A stretch of DNA of 64,000 bases from Streptomyces sp. A2-16 (GTDB taxonomy: Bacteria > Actinomycetota > Actinomycetes > Streptomycetales > Streptomycetaceae), in NCBI RefSeq assembly GCF_018128905.1, contig NZ_CP063808.1, forward strand, positions 1,984,001 through 2,048,000. Reading direction: 5' to 3'. A program made the translations under genes and the position numbers. Positions 16,234 through 24,222 of this stretch are shown piece after piece. The notes beneath the pieces are model-generated. The model saw only the letters and a list, made by a program, of their open reading frames with translations, did no database searches and was not told where the DNA came from. Numbering within the stretch: the stretch's first letter is position 1; each line of letters begins with the position of its first letter.

Positions 16234-17922
16234 ATGACGCCGAATGCCGCTGCCCCCTCCTCGGGTCCTTCGGGGCCCAGCCGGAGAAGCTTCCTCGCCT
16301 CGACGGCGGTCGCCACCGCCGCGGTGGCGGGCGGAATGCCGCTGCTCTCCGCCTGCGGCGGCTCGGACGGCGACTCGCGGGAGGGGACCACGTCGGGGAA
16401 GGCTGCAGACAAGCTGCTCCCGACGTTCGTCGCCAGCACGGTCGCGAAGCCGGACCTGCCGTCGAAGAACGGATCGGCCGACGGCTACACCGGCAAGGTC
16501 GACCTCGCGGCGCTGGCCACCTCGGTCCCGGACAAGCTCGGCACCGGCGCCCCCTTCAAGATCATGTCCCCGTTCTGGGGCTCCCCGCCGAAGTCCGGCT
16601 GCGCGTACTACAAGGCGCTCGACGCGGCCGCGGGCACCAAGGTCACCTGGGAGAACCAGGACGGCAACACCTACGGCCAGAAGCTCGGCGCCGTCCTCGC
16701 CTCCAGCTCCATACCCGACATGGTGGTCGTGCCCAGCTGGGAGCTGGTCGGCAAGATCTCCAACGCGGTCACCGCCAAGTTCATGGACCTCGGTCCCTAC
16801 CTGGCGGGCGACAAGGTCAAGAAGTACCCGAACCTGGCCGCGATCCCCTCCGACGCCTGGCGCATGGGCATCTTCGGGGGCGCGCTGCGCGGCATCCCGA
16901 TGCCGGCCGCGACCTCGGCCGGCATCGCCCCGCTGTACCGCAAGGACGTCTTCGACAAGAAGGGGTACGCGCAGCCCAAGTCGGCCGACGAGTTCATGAG
17001 CTGGGCCAAGGAGGCCACCAGCTCCAAGGCCAAGGTGTGGGCCTGCGGTGACATGACCTGGTCCGCGTGGAGCATCTTCGGCGTCCGCGGCTCGGGCTCG
17101 AGCGGCTGGGACATGGGGTCCGACGGCAAGCTGACGTACCGCATCGAGCAGCCCGAGTACCTCGAGGCCCTGGAGTGGGTCCGCAAGCTCTTCGACGCGG
17201 GCGTGGTCCATCCCGACGACAAGGCGCGCTCCGGCGACGCGGGCCAGCGCTTCACCGCCGGGCAGATCCTGGTCTGGAACACCAACATCGCCGACTGGTA
17301 CGGGAAGGTCGCCGAGCAGGCCCAGTCCAACCCGGAACTCCAGATCGACGCCATCGACCTCTTCGGCGCGGACGGCGGCAACCCGACCCTGTACGCATCC
17401 CAGCCCGCCACCATCTGGTCCCTGATCCGCAAGGGCGCCTCGAAGGACACGATCGAGAACGCGCTGGCCGCGGCGAACTTCTCGGCCGCGCCCTACGGCA
17501 CCAAGGAGCGCATGCTCGTCGACTACGGCGTCGAGGGCACCCACTACTCGGTCAAGGACGGTGTCCCGGTCAAGAACGACCTCGGCAACTCCGAGGTGCT
17601 CAACGCCTGGGTGATGCTGGCCGCGCCGGCCGCCTACTTCGCCCACCCCGACTTCCCCGAGGTCGCCCGCAAGCAGGTCGAGTGGCAGCAGCGGATGGGC
17701 GCCTTCATGAAGAAGACGTCCACGTTCGGCATGAACATCGTCGAGCCGACCCGCTGGGCCAACCTCTCCAGCCAGTTCGAGCAGCTGGAGATCGACTACG
17801 TGCGCGGCAACCGCAAGCTCTCGGACGTACAGGCCGCCATCTCCACCTGGAAGTCCTCCGGCGGCGACAAGCTGCGCGACTGGTACAAGGAGCTCATCGA
17901 CAAGAACGGCAGCGGCAACTGA
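16234..17922 (+). CDS. Oligosaccharide ABC transporter substrate-binding lipoprotein (LplA/YtcQ-like)
   Basis: A 562-residue extracellular solute-binding protein. The N-terminus has a twin-arginine motif (SRRSFLAS), a hydrophobic stretch and a lipobox LLSAC, so Cys35 or nearby should be lipidated and the protein anchored outside the membrane. The mature chain has the family-1 binding-protein fold and is longer than mono- or disaccharide binders (about 420 residues), in keeping with the LplA group that binds large oligosaccharides. The ATG is preceded by GAAGGG. Its TGA overlaps the ATG of the first permease gene. The genomic setting suggests xyloglucan oligosaccharides as ligand; no ATPase gene is present, so it probably uses a shared MsiK-type ATPase. 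Confidence 0.9.
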   Translation: MTPNAAAPSSGPSGPSRRSFLASTAVATAAVAGGMPLLSACGGSDGDSREGTTSGKAADKLLPTFVASTVAKPDLPSKNGSADGYTGKVDLAALATSVPDKLGTGAPFKIMSPFWGSPPKSGCAYYKALDAAAGTKVTWENQDGNTYGQKLGAVLASSSIPDMVVVPSWELVGKISNAVTAKFMDLGPYLAGDKVKKYPNLAAIPSDAWRMGIFGGALRGIPMPAATSAGIAPLYRKDVFDKKGYAQPKSADEFMSWAKEATSSKAKVWACGDMTWSAWSIFGVRGSGSSGWDMGSDGKLTYRIEQPEYLEALEWVRKLFDAGVVHPDDKARSGDAGQRFTAGQILVWNTNIADWYGKVAEQAQSNPELQIDAIDLFGADGGNPTLYASQPATIWSLIRKGASKDTIENALAAANFSAAPYGTKERMLVDYGVEGTHYSVKDGVPVKNDLGNSEVLNAWVMLAAPAAYFAHPDFPEVARKQVEWQQRMGAFMKKTSTFGMNIVEPTRWANLSSQFEQLEIDYVRGNRKLSDVQAAISTWKSSGGDKLRDWYKELIDKNGSGN

Positions 17923-18983
17923 TGTCCCTCACGGCCGGGAGCAGGCCCGACGGGACTCGTCCCCCCGCGGCCGTCGAGGAACCGACGGCCGCGGTCGCCG
18001 CCGCGGTGGCCGCCTCGGGGAAGGAGCGGACACCGCGGACACGGAGCAGGGCGGACAAGGTCCCCTTCAGGGTCAGGCTGCGCCGCGACCGCACGCTCAT
18101 TCTCATGACGCTGCCGGTCATGGTCCTGCTCCTGCTCTTCAACTACGTCCCGCTGCTGGGCAACGTCGTCGCCTTCCAGGACTACGACCCGTACGTCTCC
18201 AGCAACGGTGTCACCGCGATCTTCCACAGCCCGTGGGTCGGCGTCGAGCAGTTCTCCAGGATGGTCGACGACCCGCTGTTCTGGGGCGCCGCGAAGAACA
18301 CCATCGTGCTCTTCGTGCTCCAGCTGGTGCTGTTCTTCCCGATCCCGATCGCGCTCGCACTGCTCATCAACAGCGTGATCAGGCCCAGGGTGCGGGCCGT
18401 GGCGCAGGCGATCATGTACCTGCCGCACTTCTTCTCCTGGGTCCTCGTGGTCACCGTGTTCCAGCAGGTCTTCGGCGGGGCGGGCATCATCGCCCAGACC
18501 CTGGAGGACCACGGCTGGAGCGGCTTCGACCTGATGACCAACGCGAGCCTGTTCAAGTACCTGGTCACCGCGCAGGCCGTCTGGAAGGACGCCGGCTGGG
18601 GGATCATCGTCTTCCTCGCCGCGCTGGCCGCCGTCAGCACCGACCTCTACGAGGCCGCCGCGATGGACGGCGCCGGGCGCTGGCGGCGCATGTGGCACGT
18701 GACGCTGCCGGCACTGCGCCCGGTGATCGCGCTGCTGCTGGTCCTCAGGGTCGGCGACGCGCTGAGCGTCGGCTTCGAGCAGTTCCTGCTCCAGCGGGAC
18801 GCGGTCGGCGTGGGCGCCAGCGAGGTCCTGGACACCTATGTGTGGAACATGGGCATCCAGAACGGCGACTTCAGCTACGCGGCCGCGGTCGGCCTCGTCA
18901 AGGGAGCCATCGGAGTGTGTCTCGTCCTGGCCGCGAACAAGTTCGCGCATCTGCTCGGTGAGCAGGGGGTGTACCAGAAGTGA
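17922..18983 (+). CDS. Sugar ABC transporter permease (LplB-like)
   Basis: A 353-residue inner-membrane permease starting at an ATG that overlaps the stop of the binding-protein gene. The N-terminal 50 residues are Ala/Pro/Arg-rich and cytoplasmic. Six membrane segments follow, beginning at about residue 58 (LMTLPVMVLLLLFNYVPLLG). The EAA coupling loop is visible as YEAAAMDGAGRWRRMWHVTL. The sequence belongs to the LplB/YteP group of oligosaccharide permeases. The stop overlaps the GTG of the second permease by 4 bp. Confidence 0.93.
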   Translation: MSLTAGSRPDGTRPPAAVEEPTAAVAAAVAASGKERTPRTRSRADKVPFRVRLRRDRTLILMTLPVMVLLLLFNYVPLLGNVVAFQDYDPYVSSNGVTAIFHSPWVGVEQFSRMVDDPLFWGAAKNTIVLFVLQLVLFFPIPIALALLINSVIRPRVRAVAQAIMYLPHFFSWVLVVTVFQQVFGGAGIIAQTLEDHGWSGFDLMTNASLFKYLVTAQAVWKDAGWGIIVFLAALAAVSTDLYEAAAMDGAGRWRRMWHVTLPALRPVIALLLVLRVGDALSVGFEQFLLQRDAVGVGASEVLDTYVWNMGIQNGDFSYAAAVGLVKGAIGVCLVLAANKFAHLLGEQGVYQK

Positions 18984-19906
18984 GCCTCAACACGCAGCTC
19001 GTCCGCAGTCTCAGGGCTCCCGCCCGGCCGGTGTGGGAGGAGGAACCCAGCAAGGCCGGGATCACCGCGAAGAGCGGCCTGCTCGTCCTGTGCTGCCTGG
19101 GCGTGCTCGCCCCGCTGTGGATCGTGGTCGTCACCAGCCTCTCCCCGAAGCCCGTGATCGACCGGGTCGGCGGGCTCGTGGTGATCCCCCAGGGCATCAC
19201 CTTCGTCAACTACACCGAACTCCTCAGCGGCGGTCAGGTCAGCCGGGCGATCATGGTGTCGGTCGGGGTCACCCTCGTCGGCACGCTGTTCTCGATGGCG
19301 GTGTCGGTACTGGCGGCCTACGGCCTGTCCAGGCCGGGCAGCCTCGGCCACCGGTTCTTCCTGGTGACCATGATGGCGACGATGTTCTTCGGGGCCGGGC
19401 TGATCCCGACGTACCTGCTGGTGCAGTCGCTCGGGCTCACCGACACCTATCTGTCGCTGATCCTGCCGAGCGCCGTCAGCGTCTTCAACATCCTGGTGCT
19501 GCGCGCCTTCTTCATGGGGATCTCACCCGAGCTCACCGAGTCCGCGCGGATCGACGGGGCCGGGGACATGCGGATCCTGCTGACCATCATCATGCCGCTG
19601 TCCCGGGCCGTGCTGGCCGTCATCTCCCTGTTCTACGCGGTGGGTTACTGGAGCGCCTGGTTCAACGCTTCGATCTATCTGAGCGACCAGGACATGATGC
19701 CGCTGCAGAACGTGCTCATTCAGCTCGTGCAGAAGAACACCTCGGCCCCCACGGGATTGCAGCAGGCCGTCCGTACGGGGCAGTTGTCGTCGCTGGGCCT
19801 GCAGATGGCCGTGATGGTGCTGGCGTTGATTCCCGTCGCGGTGGCTTCCCCGTTCGTCCAGAGGCATTTCAAGAAGGGCATGTTGACGGGTGCGGTGAAG
19901 GGCTGA
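18980..19906 (+). CDS. Sugar ABC transporter permease (YtcP/AraQ-like)
   Basis: Second permease of the oligosaccharide importer, 308 residues with about six membrane segments. The EAA loop is ESARIDGAGDMRILLTII. The GTG start at 18980 overlaps the previous stop (GTGA junction). It pairs with the LplB-like permease, as in other LplA-LplB-YtcP transporters. The missing ATPase is expected elsewhere in the genome. Confidence 0.93.
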   Translation: MSLNTQLVRSLRAPARPVWEEEPSKAGITAKSGLLVLCCLGVLAPLWIVVVTSLSPKPVIDRVGGLVVIPQGITFVNYTELLSGGQVSRAIMVSVGVTLVGTLFSMAVSVLAAYGLSRPGSLGHRFFLVTMMATMFFGAGLIPTYLLVQSLGLTDTYLSLILPSAVSVFNILVLRAFFMGISPELTESARIDGAGDMRILLTIIMPLSRAVLAVISLFYAVGYWSAWFNASIYLSDQDMMPLQNVLIQLVQKNTSAPTGLQQAVRTGQLSSLGLQMAVMVLALIPVAVASPFVQRHFKKGMLTGAVKG

Positions 19907-19910
19907 CCGT

Positions 19911-19946
19911 CCGCCGTCCCGAAGGGGTGGTTCCGTCGGACGGCGG
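19911..19946 (+). terminator. Hairpin between transporter and GH74 genes
   Basis: CCGCCGTCC (19911-19919) pairs with GGACGGCGG (19938-19946). It lies a few bases after the permease stop and 84 bp before the GH74 start, so it may partially terminate or stabilise the transporter message within a longer operon. Confidence 0.5.
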
Positions 19947-20029
19947 CCGCGGGTTCGTCATGGCCGGGCGCGTGGTTCCCCGCGCCTCTGAGTGTGCTCA
20001 CTTTCCCTTAGTTCAGAGCGAGGTTCGTC

Positions 20030-22243
20030 ATGCTTACGTCCGGGCCCAGCCGTCGTGCCGTTCTTGCCGGGACCGCGGCCGCCGCCGCGATCACCGTGGT
20101 CCCGTCCTTCCCGGGGGTCGCCACGGCCGCCGACTCCGCCGCCCCCTCCTACCGCTGGCGCCAAGTCGTCATCGGCGGAACCGGATTCGTCTCCGGTGTG
20201 CTCTTCCACCCGTCCGTGCGCGGGCTCGCCTACGCCCGCACCGACATCGGCGGCGCCTACCGGTGGGACGACCGGAACGCACGCTGGATCCCCCTCAACG
20301 ACGACCTCGGGTGGGACGACTGGAACCTGCTCGGGGTCGAGGCCATGGCCGTCGACCCCGCCCACCCCGACCGGGTCTACCTCGCGCTCGGCACCTACGC
20401 GCAGCCCTGGGCCGGCAACGGGGCCGTGCTGCGCTCCGAGGACCGCGGAGCCACCTGGGCGCGAACCGACCTCACCGTGAAGCTCGGCGGGAACGAGGAC
20501 GGAAGAGGGGCCGGGGAGCGGCTGCTCGTCGATCCGCGGGACAGCGACACGCTGTGGTTGGGGACCAGACACGACGGGCTGCTCAAGTCCACCGACCGGG
20601 GCGCCACGTGGGCCGGCGCCGACGGCTTCCCGGGCACGCCGAGCGCGAGCGGCCAGGGCGTCACCCTGCTCGTCGCCGCCGGACGGGTCCTCTACGCCGG
20701 CTGGGGCGACTCCGACGGCACCTCCGCCAACCTGTACCGCACCTTCGACGGCACCACCTGGGAAGCCGTGCCCGGGCAGCCCTCCGGCACGAGCGCCAAG
20801 GTGCCGATCCGGGCCTCCTACGACTGCCACACCCGCGAGCTGTACCTCACCTACGCCAACGCGCCGGGGCCCAACGGGCAGTCCGACGGCAGTGTGCACA
20901 AGCTGGCCACGGCGAGCGGCAAGTGGACCGAGGTCACGCCCGTGAAGCCCGGTGGGACCACAAGCGACGGCTCCGCCGACACCTTCGGCTACGGCGGGGT
21001 CAGCGTCGACGCCCGCCGCCCCGGCACGGTCGTCGTCTCCACCAACAACCGCTGGGCCGCCGTCGACACCCTGTACCGGAGCACCAACGGCGGCCGCACC
21101 TGGACGTCCCTGAAGGACTCCGCGGTCCTCGACGTCTCCGAGACCCCGTTCCTCACCTTCGGCGCCGACGAGCCCAAGTTCGGCTGGTGGATCCAGGCCC
21201 TCGCCGTCGACCCGTACGACTCGAAGCACATCGTCTATGGCACCGGCGCCACCCTCTACGGCACCCGCGACCTCAAGCACTGGGCCCCGCAGATCCGGGG
21301 CCTGGAGGAGACCTCCGTACGCCTGCTGATCTCGCCCCCGACCGGTCAGGCGCACCTGCTCAGCGGTCTCGGGGACATCGGGGTGATGTACCACGAGCGG
21401 CTCACGGCGTCGCCCTCGCGCGGCATGGCCTCGAACCCCGTGTTCGGGTCCGCGACCGGACTCGCCCAGGCCGCCGCCAAGCCCTCGTACGTCGTCCGCA
21501 CGGGCTTCGGCGACCACGGCAACGGCGCCTTCTCGCACGACGGCGGCAGGTCCTGGGCGCCCTTCGCGACCCAGCCCGCCCCCGCCAAGGACGCGCCGGG
21601 ACCGATCGCCACCAACAGCGACGGCAGCGTGCTGCTGTGGACCTTCGTGCACTGGGACGGCACCAAGTACCCCGCCCAGCGCTCCACCGACAACGGGGCG
21701 ACCTGGTCCGAGGTCGCCACCTGCCCCAAGGGCGCCACCCCGCTCGCCGACCCGGCCGACCCGACACGCTTCTACGCGTACGACACCGACACCGGGACCC
21801 TGTTCGCCAGCACCGACAGCGGTCTCACCTTCACCGCGCGCGCGAGCGGACTGCCCTCCGGGGACAGCCAGTTCCAGCTGACCGCGGCCCCGGGGCGCTC
21901 CGGCGACCTGTGGCTGAGCACCAAGACGAACGGCCTCCACCGGTCCACCGACGGCGGCGCGACCTTCACCAAGCTCACCAGCTGCTGGGCCTCGCACACC
22001 CTCGCCTTCGGCAAGGCGGCCAAGGGCGCCGATTACCCGGCGATCTACCAGGTCGGCGCCACGGAGACGATCACCGCCGTGTACCGCTCCGACGACGGCG
22101 CGAAGACCTGGGTGCGCGTCAACGACGACCAGCACCAGTGGGGCTGGATCGGCGCGACCATCGCAGCCGACCCGCGCGTGTACGGCCGCGTCTACATCGC
22201 CACCAACGGCCGGGGCATCCAGTACGGGGATCCCGTCCGATGA
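20030..22243 (+). CDS. Secreted GH74 xyloglucanase
   Basis: A 737-residue enzyme made of two seven-bladed beta-propellers, cleaving the glucan backbone of xyloglucan. An N-terminal signal with a twin-arginine look (SRRAVLAGTAAA, cleavage near AATA-ADS) predicts export. The hallmark RTDIGGAYRWD contains the expected catalytic Asp at D72; the second catalytic Asp should lie in the second propeller (GDHGNGAFSHDGG region). Several Asp-box-like repeats are visible (STDRGATW, STNGGRTW, STDNGATW). No carbohydrate-binding module is attached. Its TGA overlaps the ATG of the GH42 gene (ATGA), so the two are translationally coupled. Confidence 0.92.
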   Translation: MLTSGPSRRAVLAGTAAAAAITVVPSFPGVATAADSAAPSYRWRQVVIGGTGFVSGVLFHPSVRGLAYARTDIGGAYRWDDRNARWIPLNDDLGWDDWNLLGVEAMAVDPAHPDRVYLALGTYAQPWAGNGAVLRSEDRGATWARTDLTVKLGGNEDGRGAGERLLVDPRDSDTLWLGTRHDGLLKSTDRGATWAGADGFPGTPSASGQGVTLLVAAGRVLYAGWGDSDGTSANLYRTFDGTTWEAVPGQPSGTSAKVPIRASYDCHTRELYLTYANAPGPNGQSDGSVHKLATASGKWTEVTPVKPGGTTSDGSADTFGYGGVSVDARRPGTVVVSTNNRWAAVDTLYRSTNGGRTWTSLKDSAVLDVSETPFLTFGADEPKFGWWIQALAVDPYDSKHIVYGTGATLYGTRDLKHWAPQIRGLEETSVRLLISPPTGQAHLLSGLGDIGVMYHERLTASPSRGMASNPVFGSATGLAQAAAKPSYVVRTGFGDHGNGAFSHDGGRSWAPFATQPAPAKDAPGPIATNSDGSVLLWTFVHWDGTKYPAQRSTDNGATWSEVATCPKGATPLADPADPTRFYAYDTDTGTLFASTDSGLTFTARASGLPSGDSQFQLTAAPGRSGDLWLSTKTNGLHRSTDGGATFTKLTSCWASHTLAFGKAAKGADYPAIYQVGATETITAVYRSDDGAKTWVRVNDDQHQWGWIGATIAADPRVYGRVYIATNGRGIQYGDPVR

Positions 22244-24222
22244 CCGAGCAGAAGAGGCCGTCGCTGGACGACGCCACCCGCGGCCGCATCCTCTTCGGCG
22301 GGGACTACAACCCCGAGCAGTGGCCCGAGGAGACCTGGCACGAGGACGTACGGCTGATGAAGGCCGCCGGCGTCAACTCCGTCACCCTCGGCGTCTTCTC
22401 CTGGGCGAAGCTCGAACCCCGGCCGGGGGAGCGGGACTTCGGCTGGCTGGACCGGCTGATGGACCTCCTGCACGAGAACGGCATCGGGGTCGTCCTCGCC
22501 ACCCCGACCTCCTCGCCGCCGCCGTGGATGGGCCACCTCCACCCCGACACCCTGCCCGTCACCGAGGACGGCCGCACCGAGTACTGGGGCGGGCGCCAGC
22601 ACTTCTCGCACTCCAGCGCCACCTACCGCCGCTGCGCCGCCGCCATCACCGAGGACCTCGCCGCCCGCTACGGCGGCCACCCGGCCCTCACCATGTGGCA
22701 CATCAACAACGAGTACTGCACCTACGACTGGAGCGACGAGGCCGCCGCCCGCTTCCGCACCTGGCTGCAAGGCCGCTACGGCACCCTCGACGCCCTCAAC
22801 GCCGCCTGGGGAACCGCCTTCTGGAGCCAGGGCTACGGCGACTGGGCCGAGATCCACACACCCCGCCAGGCCCACTACATGAAGAACCCCACCCAGGTGC
22901 TGGACTTCAAGCGGTTCACCTCCGACATGCTGCTGGAGTGCTACCGCGCCGAGCGGGACATCGTCCGCCGGTTCACCCCGCACACCCCGGTGACCAGCAA
23001 CTTCATGCCGCTGTGGGTCGGTCAGGACGCCTGGCGCTGGGCCGAGGAGGAGGACGTCGTCTCCGTCGACCTCTATCCCGACCCGCGGGACCCTCTGGGG
23101 GCCCAACAGGGCGCCCTCGTGCAGGACATGACCCGTTCGCAGGCGCGCGGCCCCTGGATGCTCATGGAGCAGGCCGCCGGGCCGGTCAACTGGCGGGGCG
23201 TGAACCACCCCAAACCCCGCGGCCTGAACCGCCTCTGGTCCCTGCAGGCCGTCGCCCGCGGCGCCGACGCGGTCTGCTACTTCCAGTGGCGCCAGTCCCG
23301 GCAAGGCGCCGAGAAGTTCCACTCCGGGATGGTCAGCCACGCCGGGGAGGAGGGACGCACCTACCAGGAGGTCAAGCAGCTCGGCGCCGAACTGGCGCGT
23401 GTCGCGGATCAGGTGACGGGTCGTCACACCAGCAACGACATCGCCGTCCTGCACGACTGGCATGCCTGGTGGGCCGGCGCCCAGGACGGCCGCCTCTCCA
23501 GTGAGGTCGACCACCCCGACGTCCTGAAGGCCTGGCACCGCGCCCTGTGGGAGGCCCACCTCACCACCGACTTCGCCCACCCCGAACACGACCTCACCGC
23601 CTTCAAGCTGGTCGTCGTCCCCCAGCTCTACGCCCTCACCGACGCGGCGATCGACAACCTCCTCGCCTACGTCCGCCAGGGCGGCACCCTCGTCTCCGGC
23701 TTCCTGACCGGCGTCGCCGACCAGGACGACCGGGTACGGCCCGGCGGCATGGACGCCCGGCTGCGCGACCTGTTCGGCCTGCGCACCCTGCACGAGTGGT
23801 GGCCGCTGGACGCCGGGGAGCACGCGCAGTGCGACACGTTCCGCGGCACCCTGTGGTCCGAGGAGATCGAGAAGACCGAGGACGCCGTCACCGAGGCCTC
23901 GTACAAGGGCGGTGAGCTCGACGAGCTGCCCGCCGTGCTGCGCAAGGGCCGCGCCTGGTACCTCTCGACGCTGCCCGAGCCGGCCGCCCTGCGCGAGCTC
24001 CTCGCCCGGATCGCCGGGGGCGCGGGCGCGCGACCGGTCCTCGACGCGCTGCCCGACCAGGTCGAAGCCGTCCGCCGCGGCGACCTGCTGTTCCTGCTCA
24101 ACCACGGCCGCGAGCCGGTGACGGTCGACGTGCCCGGGACCCACGAGGACCTGCTGACGGGGGAGTCCCGCACGGACCGGGTCACCCTGGGCCGCTACGG
24201 AGCGGCGGTGCTGCGGCCATGA
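22240..24222 (+). CDS. GH42 beta-galactosidase, cytoplasmic
   Basis: A 660-residue glycoside hydrolase family 42 enzyme removing terminal beta-galactose. The acid/base is E158 in MWHINNEY and the nucleophile E310 in WMLMEQAAG. The N-terminal family motif GGDYNPEQWPEE is present, the trimerisation domain follows the barrel, and a small C-terminal beta domain completes the chain. No signal peptide, so it acts on imported oligosaccharides. Start and stop both sit in ATGA overlaps with the GH74 and GH95 genes. Confidence 0.94.
   Translation: MTEQKRPSLDDATRGRILFGGDYNPEQWPEETWHEDVRLMKAAGVNSVTLGVFSWAKLEPRPGERDFGWLDRLMDLLHENGIGVVLATPTSSPPPWMGHLHPDTLPVTEDGRTEYWGGRQHFSHSSATYRRCAAAITEDLAARYGGHPALTMWHINNEYCTYDWSDEAAARFRTWLQGRYGTLDALNAAWGTAFWSQGYGDWAEIHTPRQAHYMKNPTQVLDFKRFTSDMLLECYRAERDIVRRFTPHTPVTSNFMPLWVGQDAWRWAEEEDVVSVDLYPDPRDPLGAQQGALVQDMTRSQARGPWMLMEQAAGPVNWRGVNHPKPRGLNRLWSLQAVARGADAVCYFQWRQSRQGAEKFHSGMVSHAGEEGRTYQEVKQLGAELARVADQVTGRHTSNDIAVLHDWHAWWAGAQDGRLSSEVDHPDVLKAWHRALWEAHLTTDFAHPEHDLTAFKLVVVPQLYALTDAAIDNLLAYVRQGGTLVSGFLTGVADQDDRVRPGGMDARLRDLFGLRTLHEWWPLDAGEHAQCDTFRGTLWSEEIEKTEDAVTEASYKGGELDELPAVLRKGRAWYLSTLPEPAALRELLARIAGGAGARPVLDALPDQVEAVRRGDLLFLLNHGREPVTVDVPGTHEDLLTGESRTDRVTLGRYGAAVLRP

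Noticed and set aside
18838..22239. N-terminal 1100 residues of a 1794-residue ORF running into GH42
   Set aside because: This part is an out-of-frame shadow of the permease and GH74 genes; GH42 begins at the ATG overlapping the GH74 stop (22240).
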